Positions 32,652 to 42,600 of a DNA stretch of 59,402 bases are shown here, piece after piece; position 1 is the stretch's first letter; the number at the start of each line of letters is the position of its first letter. Position numbers and translations under genes: made by a program. Source of the DNA: Cymbomonas tetramitiformis (lineage: Eukaryota > Chlorophyta > Pyramimonadophyceae > Pyramimonadales > Pyramimonadaceae); assembly GCA_001247695.2 (NCBI GenBank), contig LGRX02025771.1, positions 33,908-93,309 of the forward strand, written 5' to 3'. The notes under the pieces are model-generated. The model did not search any database. It worked only from the letters and a program-made list of their open reading frames with translations, and was not told the origin of the DNA.

Positions 32652-34220
32652 ATGCCCGCAGCACGCCCGACACTTGGCAGCGCTCTACGCGCTGCTAGAG
32701 CAACAACATCTGGGGCCACGCCTACACCGACTGGCTCCTCTTCACCTGCGCGGTCTCAACGTTCTGGCACGCCGTCGTCGCACGAGTCCCAAGACAATGA
32801 CCCCATCGTGCGCATGTCCACTCTGGTGAAGAAGCCCCTGCCGGCAGCTCGTGCCCCCACTGCTGAGGAATTTTACAAGGATGAATCAGTTTGGGTGTCC
32901 ACCCCTGTACGGGCATCTACCGCTCACGGTTACAGTGAGCGGTTAGATTACGCATCTCACTACAGTGAAGAACTTTGCCGTCTACTTCGTACTTACGGCT
33001 ACAAAGCTGCTTCTGGATTGTCCCTGGACGGCGAGGACGCCGAAACCGACTTCACCGTCCTTCTGGCTAACTTGGCCCACGTCCTGTCCCCGATTTCGCA
33101 CTTTGAATTCGACAAGCTTCTGGACCTGGACCACGAGTTCGACGAGTACCACATGGCCCTCAACGAGCTCATCTTCGTGATCCTCCCGACAGTCTTGCGA
33201 GGCACTGCCCTCGCCCTTCAGGAGGAGTCCTCGCGCATCTATCCGCATGATGGTCGCGCAGCACTCCAGCGGCTTCGGTTCCACGTGGAAGGCATCGGCG
33301 ACCCCGACTCCAACCGCTACTGGACGAAGCTGCGTGCTTTAATCATCGACGAGTCCAACGACCCCGCCCCCCAGCTTACGGTGTTCCGCAAGCTGGCGGA
33401 CAAACACGCCAAGCTCCACCCCGCGTACAGCGACGTCAACAGGGTGGAGGACCTTCGTCATGTGCTGAAGATGTCCGCGGCGGTCTCCCCTCACGTCACC
33501 CCCTTGTATCTGGTGGTGCTGCGCGAGCTCACCGCCGGTGCGCGATTCTCCTTCTCGTCCCTCTCCTTGCGCATCTGCACAGTGCACCGGGATGAGGGGA
33601 GGCTCGCTCGCCTCACCACGCCCCCGCCGCCTACCTCCGGTGGTGGCAACGGCGGGCGTACTCCTGCGGGCGGCGGACGCGGTGGTGTGGGGACCTTCAT
33701 GGCGCTCCGCAGCGATGCGTACGTGGAGCCCAAGGGCACATGGAAGGCGAAGGGCGGCAGGCACCTGCAGTGGGAAGGCGCAGGGTTCCCCTGCGTCACC
33801 TGTTTTCGACTCTGGGGCCTCACGGATGGCCACCCCTCCACCAAGGGTGTGTGCCCCTACGCATGCCGGCAATCTTTTGCCCCTGACCGCATTCCTCTCG
33901 CGGCGAAGCCCGCTCATGACCGCCCCCCCATCTCTCGTTGGCCGACTCCGCCAGACCCCCCGCCCCCTGTGCGGGCCATGGCTCTTCAAGCTCCACAGGA
34001 TCCGGCTCCAGACTCTGCAACCGACGTTGCCATCATGGGGTTTCGTGCCGCCGATCCTCCTGCGGAAGATGAGTTGTTGGCAACCGAGTCTTCCGCAGCC
34101 GCAACCGCGGTTGACACGTCTCCATCGACTGCCGCGTTCAATGCCATGGAGTTGGACGACGACGACACCGATTGGCCGGCTTTCCGCACGGTCCCTTGGG
34201 TGCCTAGCATCAACCGTTGA
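32652..34220 (+). CDS. Gag-like protein of element 2, 522 aa
   Basis: One uninterrupted frame runs from ATG 32652 to TGA 34218-34220; it is the first in-frame ATG after a 271-nt leader. Layout: Ser/Thr/Pro-rich N-terminus (1-60), a helical capsid-like region (about 80-320, with LDLDHEFDEYHMALNEL), a Gly-rich linker (GGGNGGRTPAGGGRGG), a Cys/His cluster C-x2-C-x9-H-x6-C near residues 381-402 (CVTC, H, then CPYAC), and an acidic C-terminus (MELDDDDTDWP). The x9 spacing matches the knuckle of the gag in element 1. No protease or polymerase motif. Being intact, it is the most likely functional retroelement protein in the window. Confidence 0.75.
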   Translation: MPAARPTLGSALRAARATTSGATPTPTGSSSPARSQRSGTPSSHESQDNDPIVRMSTLVKKPLPAARAPTAEEFYKDESVWVSTPVRASTAHGYSERLDYASHYSEELCRLLRTYGYKAASGLSLDGEDAETDFTVLLANLAHVLSPISHFEFDKLLDLDHEFDEYHMALNELIFVILPTVLRGTALALQEESSRIYPHDGRAALQRLRFHVEGIGDPDSNRYWTKLRALIIDESNDPAPQLTVFRKLADKHAKLHPAYSDVNRVEDLRHVLKMSAAVSPHVTPLYLVVLRELTAGARFSFSSLSLRICTVHRDEGRLARLTTPPPPTSGGGNGGRTPAGGGRGGVGTFMALRSDAYVEPKGTWKAKGGRHLQWEGAGFPCVTCFRLWGLTDGHPSTKGVCPYACRQSFAPDRIPLAAKPAHDRPPISRWPTPPDPPPPVRAMALQAPQDPAPDSATDVAIMGFRAADPPAEDELLATESSAAATAVDTSPSTAAFNAMELDDDDTDWPAFRTVPWVPSINR

Positions 34221-34426
34221 GCACAAAATGTACAGCCAAGGAAACAGATGAAAAGAAAACAAAAAAAAAAAAAAGCCCGATCGTGTGATGTGCTTGCTAG
34301 ATTTTAGGATGACGCCGGCAGTAGCCATTCTAGTCGGGTTGAAAAAGGCCCCTTAGATCCGAACAATCCTGCAGGCCCACGTAACACTTGCATTTAGTCA
34401 CCTCACACCTCCGGGGTGAGGTGGTG

Positions 34427-34682
34427 TCACGGGGGATGCAACTTTCACCCCCAGTATATGGGTGACTGTTGCCCCCCTTCTGCTGTCACCCCTCACTGTG
34501 CTGTGACTCTTTGCTGTGTCACGTGCCGCATCATCACCGACCGCCGGGAATATTAAAACAGTCTCTGTATTCTAATATTCACCTTAGTACTGTATCCGAA
34601 ACCCTGAGTCCACGGCTTCAGCTTTCGTCTCTGTGAAACCTTATAATATATTACAGCCGTATATATTTTAGCTTTCCCATCA
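34427..34682 (+). repeat. 3' LTR of element 2, 256 bp
   Basis: Near-identical to 32122-32380 except for a 3-nt shortening. It is preceded by a short A-rich tract at 34257-34275 downstream of gag and by the polypurine tract at 34413-34426. Confidence 0.92.
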
Positions 34683-34715
34683 ATATCTAGTGAACTAGGA
34701 TATTCCAGTATTCGG
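34683..34715 (+). repeat. Remainder of element 1's 3' LTR and both right-hand target duplications
   Basis: 34683-34687 is the second ATATC. 34688-34710 completes the element 1 LTR (ending TTCCAGTA as at 28848). 34711-34715 is the second TTCGG. Confidence 0.9.
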
Positions 34716-35434
34716 TATTTTTTTCGCGCGCGGTGGGTTTGGGAGTTTTGATGATTGTTAAGTGGTGTAAATTGCGTGAGGTGTGAGTTTTATGCATAAA
34801 ACTTGATATGCAAAGTATCATGTCGAAAAAGTAAAAATTGAAAAAGTTGTGGATTATTTTTGTTTTCAGATTTGATAACTTTTTTGATAATGACTTTTTC
34901 GCAGGCTGAAAACCTAGGCCAGAGGTCTTTGTGGATGATGAAGAATGACGACTTTTGGGTGTGGATGATGGTGATGACGTCATGCATGACTCGTCGTCAA
35001 ACGAAAGTGGGACCAGAAAGATAGCGTTTCTGACAATAACGAATGTGCCACCTCGCAAGATGTTCAGTTTTTGTTAGCCAATGGAAACCGTGGGCCATCG
35101 ATCGATCGATACGATGATTTGCGATCTAGAATTTGATTGGTTGGGCGGTGAAACGATTCCGCTAGCGTTCGATTTTCAAACATATTGTACACCAGAATTT
35201 GAAGCTCATTAGTTTTGTATTACGGCGGACAGCAGGATATGCCTGGACGAATTGAGGGAATACCGTGTTTGCCGATCGCTGAAGTTTCCTCACCAGCGGT
35301 GTGCGCATAGGTCCCTCTTCACTCGCAAGGACAATAAAAGCGTGGAATGGGTCCACGACCTAGTGAATATACCCCAACCGGATATATTCGGAGTGAGCCT
35401 AAATATGGTTGACTGTATTCAGAATATTGAGCAA
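34716..35434. other. AT-rich intergenic, no gene seen
   Basis: No supported exon. There is a run of atcgatcgatcgat near 35097-35110, and otherwise unique AT-rich sequence. Confidence 0.45.
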
Positions 35435-35671
35435 GGCTCTATATCGATATTTCCGATAACCGATACTATCGATATATCGTATTTATCGCCGATTATCGGA
35501 TTGCAATATCAAACTATCGATTGTGCAGGTTTTGATGTTCCGTATTTTATTTATAACAAATTACATATAAATGCCCAAATAATCGATTATTTATCGATTG
35601 TGCCGATTATCGATACCATTTTTCGGATATCGGATAGTATCGATACCAAAAAACCAAACCGATATAGAGCC
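35435..35671. mobile_element. 237-bp AT-rich element with 12-bp terminal inverted repeats
   Basis: GGCTCTATATCG (35435-35446) is exactly complementary to CGATATAGAGCC (35660-35671). Further internal complementarity (CCGATACTATCGATA versus ATAGTATCGATACC) means the whole unit could fold as a hairpin. Like the 970-bp element it starts with GGC and passes into TCGATAT sequence. No protein is encoded. Confidence 0.55.
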
Positions 35672-35689
35672 CTGATATTCGGATGATAA

Positions 35690-35872
35690 GTGTGATAAGT
35701 GATATGATACTGAAACCTATAACCTAGGCGAAAGTCTCGAACGAACCTAACGTCATGTGACACAACAGTGCGGACACACACGGGCAGCGGTACCCGAGTC
35801 AAATCGGACTAGGGGACTAGTCAGGGGCCTACACCGGGACTCCCGGGAGGGCTGCCTGGGCTAATCCTAACA
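35690..35872 (-). mobile_element. Diverged solo-LTR remnant related to element 1
   Basis: Read on the minus strand from 35872 it begins TGTTAGGATTAGCCCAGGCA, then GCCCTCCCGGGAGTCCCGGT and GTAGGCCCCT, paralleling the start of the element 1 LTR (TGCTGAAATC..., GGCAGCCCTGACTGGGAGTC, CCGGTCAGGCCCCT). It also has a GTGTGTCCGCACTGTTGTGTCACA segment like the LTR hairpin. No gag is attached. Confidence 0.55.
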
Positions 35873-36604
35873 TGTTGTTTATCTTTATCGTTTATGCCTC
35901 AAATTCATGTAAGTAGTATGCATAAGAAGTTAAGCCTGTAAACGCACCCGTTCGCAGATGAAAAGCAGGGAATCAGAATGGAATGGAATCAAGGAATGGG
36001 CAAACGCAGCGCAGATTCACGGGAGTTTTCCCCTTACTGATAGGATAGTCATATGATCGTTGGATGGTCAACGCCAACATTGACCATCGGTATCTGAGCC
36101 GTCCGATGTCTAAACGTCACTTACGAGACGCGGAATTAAGCATGGCGCACCCCAGTTGATCGATACTGTAGAGCATAGACGCGAGGAAATTTTCATCCGA
36201 GGATTTTTTTGAACATTCAACATACCGATAACCTTACCGATACACCGATTGCGATGCCCCCGATACCGTGCTCTCGTCTTTCAAGTTGCAACCCAAACCA
36301 CAAACGCACTGAGCACGACTGAGCACTAAACCTGAAACCTCCACCTCGGATAACAACCTCCCCCGAGAATTCAGAATATCGAAAAGCTGCAGCATTCAGT
36401 CGAGTGGGCCTATAAATTACCTAGTAGATTGCTTTGCACATGCACAATATCCCGAATATCAATCCCTTTCACACCACTGATATCTGCGAAACTTCTGGAA
36501 GCTTCGTCTTCACACTGCAACCGGGACATTCTCGCGTCCACTTGGTGGTGGGCCTGACACGTGAAGGTCCCTGACAATCGTGAACGCTTCTCTGAGCATA
36601 AAGC
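35873..36604. other. Upstream region of the CAP-Gly/AAA gene
   Basis: AT-rich up to about 36250, then mixed. The start codon at 36605 follows gcataaagc. No clear TATA box or other promoter element is distinguishable. Confidence 0.4.
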
Positions 36605-39600
36605 ATGCCTTTGAACAGGACTCCGCCGCGACAAGGTCCTGGTGGCCCGGGTCCTAATAGGAATAAAGCACCGAGCGGACGCTCCCGATGGGATGACGGT
36701 GCAGGGCCTGCAGGGCCCTCGAGGCCAGGGGGTCGGAGAATCTCGAATCCAAAAGCTCAACCGCAAGGTTCGAAGCCGCCTTGGATTGGCTCGGACGACA
36801 AACCTCCAGAACATGATGACGGACGCAATCCCTTTGGACCGTCCGCTGGCGTGTATGATCAGCCCGGTCGGGGGGCGCCTGTCTACGGTGGAGGAAGGGA
36901 GCGCCAGTATGGGGAGCCTTCCAGTGATGGGTTAGGCTCGCCCTCGCCTTCACTTCGACTGCCATGTTTGAAAAACTGACAATGGGTCTGTCCGCGAGCG
37001 CTGCGTGCATAGCTCGCTGAAGGCGGTGTGAGGTATTGGAAGCGAGGTTTCCCCAAAACGCACGAGCGCTTCCGCTGACGAGACTTGGCGCCCGCGCCCA
37101 CGTGGCGATGGCGTTCTCTGTCCACACACACGCACACACACACACACCGCCCTCCCATATACCTTAGTAAAGTCGAAAATAACACAAGGCACACAAGCTC
37201 ACGTGGCGATGACGTGCGTATATGTCACACGCAGCGGCCTCCCAGTAGGTTCAGAAAATACCCGTCGTCAAAACTTTGACCCATTCAAGCGAACCACCAC
37301 AGCTGGCGGCCCCAATTTCGCTGCGGGGCGCCATTGGTCGTTCCAGCTCTTAATCCGTATACAATAAGGAAAGGCCGACCTCCTTGTCCTGTCTTGAAGG
37401 TCTTGAGTGTCGTGAGGGTGAGGGGAACGGCAGCGTTAAAATGTACCGCTGCAAGCAGTGCAAGGTCAAGATGCGCGCCGATGAGGCCGCGGAACACCAT
37501 CGCGAACGGGGCCCCTGTGAGTTAGTGCGCTGTGGCGCTTGCCGCGCGCCGATTCTCCACGGAGCTCTCGGGGAGCACCGCAAGGTGGCGCCCTCTTCCT
37601 AACCGCTGACCCTCTGCGCCGCGCCTCCGCGGCCTTCACGCTGGGCCTCCCTCCCCGTGCGCACTGCAGGCTCCCTGTTGCCTACGCTTGCCGTGCCTGG
37701 CCTCCGTCCCCACTGCCTTCGAGCTTCGTCCACACCATGAATATGACGGCACCGCCCTTCCGACAACTGCATTGAAGGAGAGGTACTGGCAGCCCGCGCT
37801 TCTCGGGTGTTGTCGCTGCGCATGTTCCTCCGGGGCGGTCGCGATGGCCCATTCCGAGGCCCTAGAACACACTTTTGGTGCCTCACCGCAACATCCGTTT
37901 CCCGCTGCCCGCATATACTGCCTTCACCGACGCCGGCCGTCGAAGTCCCGTTCCCGTGCGATGACGTTGCGAGACACATGGCCCCCGTCTAGCCGTGTCC
38001 TTCAACCCGTTGAGCCGACTCTCGTGCTCGCCGCCTGGAGGGTCTCAGTGGATCCGGTGGTATGGCGACAGACCTGCGTGGCTGGCGGCGGGCCGGCCGT
38101 CCAAGGTGCTGCCGACTACAAGAGAGCGCCTGGGGATGGCGGTGCGGGACGATACACCCCAAGTTCGAATGAAGACGTTGGTGGCGGCGGCCGTGGCGCT
38201 CGTGAGAGGGTCAGCGGAGGGGGCCTCCCAGACAGGTCCGGCTCGTCCGTCCGCGGCCCTGCCTGTGCCTTGCCGCATACGACGCCGCAGGTGTCATCAG
38301 CACGTGGCGGACCTATAATCCAGCACGGCCACGTGCGTGTAGTGCGGGGCCTCCCTCCGCTTCTCAGTCTCGCTAAACCCTGGCCCTAGCCCTCGCCTCT
38401 CGCCGGCCCCAGAAAGCGGAACGCGAACGTCCCACCTCTATCTTTACCTTCCATCAAGCGCAACGTCTCGGGCCGAACATCCTGAACGATGCCCCTGGCG
38501 TTGCATCGAACGAATCCCGGCTTCCGCGTGAGTGTGGCCAGGGCCGCCCGCAGTTACTTTCTCCGACCCGTGCATCCCGTCCATGCAGCAAAGGCAACAC
38601 TGAGCCTTCAAGCTGGTATTGCAGTTGGGACGAGGCCTGTGAGGTAGGGTGTGGGGTTGAAGACAGGCGGCTCGGCATGTGACAGCGTGACGGCTCGGAT
38701 GTCCGCAGGGTGGGGCACCGCGGTGATCCAGGAAGTCGACCGAGGACGCAGGAGAACGACCTTGGCGGCACCATGAACCTCCAGCAGTGCTACGTTGGGG
38801 ATCGCGTCCTCGCCGGGGGGAAGCCCGGGGAGGTGACCCCTCGTTGCCACCCTGCCCGTGCCCAGTTTGTCTTGATAGGTTGTTGCCCCGTGCAAGATGT
38901 GTGGCAGGATTCTCCTCCTGCTGCTTTGCTGTCGTACAGTCCACGTCGGCGCCCAGGACTGCTGCTGCATGTTGACACTGAAGGTGCCCGGAAGGCCGGA
39001 GAGCTCTCGCCTCGACCACAGCGCCGTACTCCTCCGTCTTCGCCCCTGCATGTGTCCGCGTCTCTGCCTCCATCCACAGACGCTCGAGCGGCTTGGTGGC
39101 CCGCGGAGCTCTTCGAAACCGGGAGGAGGGTCGCAGCGTCTGACGTGCACCCGGCACCGGCGCACCCGGGGCCAACAGGCGATGTTCGTCGGGAAGGTGG
39201 AGGGCATCCCGGGGAATGCCGTGGGGGTGCGACTGGACTCACCCTCCGCCGGCAGCGGAATCTGCGACGGCAAAGTGAACGGCTGCCGCTACTTCCGTTG
39301 CAAGGTGCGTGCCCCAGCTAATGGGAGGATGGGGAACTCGAGGGGGCCCGTTCTGTGTCCCCCCCTGTGGATCTGATGAGGGCTATCCAACGCCTCCCCC
39401 ACCTCAGGCGGGCAGTGCGGCATCTGCCTTCAGTGCATATGACTGAAGGTTCGAAAGTAAGCCAGGTGCATGCCTGGCTGTTTGATGGGCAGTTGAGGGT
39501 GACCGTCTGGTGACTGGACCCCGGATACACGCGGTTGCTGATGTGCCATCATTGGGTAGGAGTGCAAGGGTGGTGGGTTCAGTGCAGAGAGCGTCGATTC

Positions 39601-42600
39601 TCGTACGTGTGGTGCAAGAAAAGGGGCTAGAGATCTACTTTAGGTGATGAAGTCTGGAGAGGGGAGGGGAGGGCTGCCAGGCCAGGCTGGGAGGGAGGCA
39701 TTTGGGACAGACACGGGGGATGAAGGGCTGACGGGGTGAGGGTTGCGGGGATGGGGAGTTTCGGGGCCCAGGATGGGTACGGCATATTTTTGCCTCAGGG
39801 CCAGGTGCGGCCCCTGCTCAGCACGCCGCCGCATCCGAATGGCGGCAGTGGGACCGATGGCGATGGGCTCGGCGGCGGCCCCGCAAGCCACTTCGGGCCG
39901 CGGGCCGCCGCCCCCAGGAAGTCTCCCTCCCAGCAGCGCAACGAGAAGTGGGAGACGGAGCTGGTGCGCCTCGTCGGCGTCCCGAGCGTGAAGGAGCGTA
40001 TCTACAACATGCGAAACAGCCTCGAAGTGAACGAAAAGAGAGTGAACGCAGGTGACGCCTCAATCCCTGCTTTTATCCCTCCCCAACCCCCTTCGAGGTT
40101 AAAGATCAGGGAGTGAAGGCGGGCGATGCCTTGAGCTCTGTACGCAGCCCTTTCGAGGGAGGCGGGCGCAGTCAGGAAACTCAGGTAGCGTCCCTCCACC
40201 CGCGAGGAAGCGCGCCGGGGGGTGCCGGCAGAAGGCAACGGCTGGGTGCAGCTGTTCGTGACCGTCCAGGTTTGCCCTCTTCCACCTGGGCATGCCGGGA
40301 TTCGGACTATTCAACCCGCGGCCTCAGGGCGCACCTTCCAAGGGGGGCGGCTCGTGGGCTGAGGGCGCACCTTGCGGAGGGGGTGGCTTTGATGTGATAG
40401 GGGGGCGCGGCGAGAAGCACGCGCACATCTGTATCAGCGGCAATCCAGGTGGCGCCTCCGCCCGTGCCATGTGCATTTGCCAGGTGGCACCTTCGCTCAT
40501 GTCATCTGCATGTGCCAGGTGGCAACCTCGCTTGTGTCATATAGGTCTGCCCCTGCGCTGTGTGTGCAGTCCCGGACCGCCGGAGTATAGCAGGGAACTC
40601 CAAGCTGGCGCTGCCCACACTGCCCTGTGTCGCCTGCATGCGCTACGCGGGGCGTGAGAGGGGGCCGCGCGCTGGCCTGGCGGTGTGGAGCGCTCCAGGC
40701 AGCGGGCGCTCCACGGTGGCAAAGCTGATTGGCCAGATGCTGGCGGATCATGACACCACGCGGATGCAGCGGCGCAATGGCTGCCACATGCCGAGCCGGC
40801 AAGACCTGTACCACCCGCATTCCACATCGCGCACCGCGGAACTCCTCCAGGAGGTGATGAAGAAAGCGGACCGGTGTGTTCCTAGTCTCCCCGTGGCCCC
40901 CGGACCTCAGACCAACCCCGGCAGCTGTCCTCCCCCTCCCCCAAACGATGACCCGAGAAACACCCAGCCACACCCCATCCTGTCCCCCGGGGGTAACCTT
41001 TCAGCCACATCCCGGCTGTTGCCTACCATGCGGAACTCCTCAGCCAATCCCCTTCGTGCCCACCAGGAGGACCCCCTTAGCCGCCCTCCCCGTTGCCCTG
41101 CCGGCGGATCCCCTCAGGCACCCCCCTCCCTGATGTGTGCTCCTTGACATGCATGCTCTTCTCCCAGCGCCACGTGGCGCCACGGGAAGGTCCGGGGCAT
41201 CGATGTGGGCCAATCGGATGCTTGCGCATGAGCAGTGCATTCTGTGGCGCGTTGCTGGATTTCGCGCCGCATCACGTTGACAGCCTCTGAGGGATATGCG
41301 TGGACGAGGGCCGTGTTGCACCCTCCCACCAGGGGCGTGCTGGTGGTGGACGACCTCACGACCTTAGTCTGTGACCGCGACCGGGAGGGTGGCGGCGTCA
41401 CCTCCAATGGGAAAGAGTTCCTTGAGGTATTTCAACCCGCATCACCACCCGCCGCCTGCATCCCGGTGCCCAGCGTTGCCTTCACTTCGACAGAACCTGC
41501 AGCACTTGCGTGGGCCGTCCGCGTGGCATGGATGCCGCAGCATGGCTGTGGCAACACATCACGATATATCTGAAACAAGCCATGGTGGGCAGAAGCGCCG
41601 GGTGACGCTTAGCGTCTTCAGTTTCCCCCACCAGGCGCAGGCCCGTCATCCCTCGATGTGGCCTCGCCGTGTCACATTCGCGAACCATCCGCCGCGTGCG
41701 CATGTGGCCGAACACCAGCGTGGGGGCCCAAGCCACGCCTTCTGTGGGGTGCCTCCCTGTGGGCCTGGCTGGCACCAGTGTTAGGGCTGTGTGTCACACG
41801 TCACTGATTCTGACTCGGAGGGGCTGTTACCCGAGTGCAGCAACTGGCGACGGAGGTGGAGAAGGCTGGGAGGGAGGGCCCTGGAGTGATCCTAGTCACC
41901 ACCGCAGACACCTCTCTGATGGCGCAGGTTGCCAACCCCCCTCACCCCCGGCTCCCAAGGTGAGAAGTGAGGGCGGCTTGAGGGAGGTATGCGCGCGATG
42001 TGGAGGCGCCAGAAGGGCGCAGCGGTGGAGAAGGCCGCCGTGCGCCCACAGCGGCTTTCTGACCGCTACCGGGAAGCCTGCGATTCCTAAAGTGCTGCTG
42101 CTGCTTCGAGGTTCAGCGAGCAGTGTGCGGCTGTGATTTAAATTTGCTGCTGCTGCTTCGAGGTTCCGCGAGTAGTGTGCGGCTGTGATTTAGATTTGCT
42201 GCTGCTGCTTCGAGGTTCCGCGAGTAGTGTGCGGCTGTGATTTAAATTTGCTGCTGCTGCTTCGGGTTCCGCGAGCAGTGTGCGGCTGTGATTTAAATTT
42301 GCTGCTGCTGCTTCTGAGGTTCCGCGAGCAGTGTGCGGCTGTGATTTAAATTTGCTGCTGCTGCTTCGAGGTTCCGCGAGCAGTGTGCGGCTGTGATTTA
42401 AATTTGCTGCTGCTGCTTCGAGGTTCCGCGAGCAGTGTGCGGCTGTGATTTAAATTTGCTGCTGCTGCTTCGAGGTTCCGCGAGCAGTGTGCGGCTGTGA
42501 TTGATCTTGCCATGTCCTCGCTGTTTGGCAGTGCCACCAAAGAGGGGTGGGAAGGAGGATCTGGGAGGAGGGACTTGGGGAAGGAGCGGGAAGCGGGCGA

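Larger units (their letters stand above)
32122..34682 (+). mobile_element. LTR retrotransposon 2 (gag only), nested in the 3' LTR of element 1
   Basis: LTRs at 32122-32380 and 34427-34682 flank a single intact gag. The ATATC duplication (32117-32121 and 34683-34687) shows insertion into the LTR of element 1 after element 1 had integrated. The LTRs differ mainly by a 3-nt indel (gaacgaacc versus gaaacc), so insertion is young. The 5' LTR is followed by GGTTTGGGCTGC (primer region); the 3' LTR is preceded by GGGGTGAGGTGGTG (polypurine tract). No pol is present. Confidence 0.92.
28597..34710 (+). mobile_element. LTR retrotransposon 1 (gag only), host to a nested element
   Basis: Two direct LTRs (28597-28848; 31893-32121 continued at 34688-34710) flank a 3-kb interior with gag but no recognisable protease, reverse transcriptase, RNase H or integrase. 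The TTCGG duplication marks the insertion. The 3' LTR is split by element 2. A G-rich polypurine tract (GTTGGGGTGGTG) lies just before the 3' LTR, and GGTCGTGGCCCC after the 5' LTR is the probable primer site. Gag-only LTR elements are known in plants as TR-GAG; these would rely on enzymes of an autonomous partner. Confidence 0.88.

Noticed and set aside
38444..39273. Long minus-strand frames of over 200 codons opposite the CAP-Gly gene
   Set aside because: They are shadows of GC-rich exons and introns on the plus strand; no domain or splice support.
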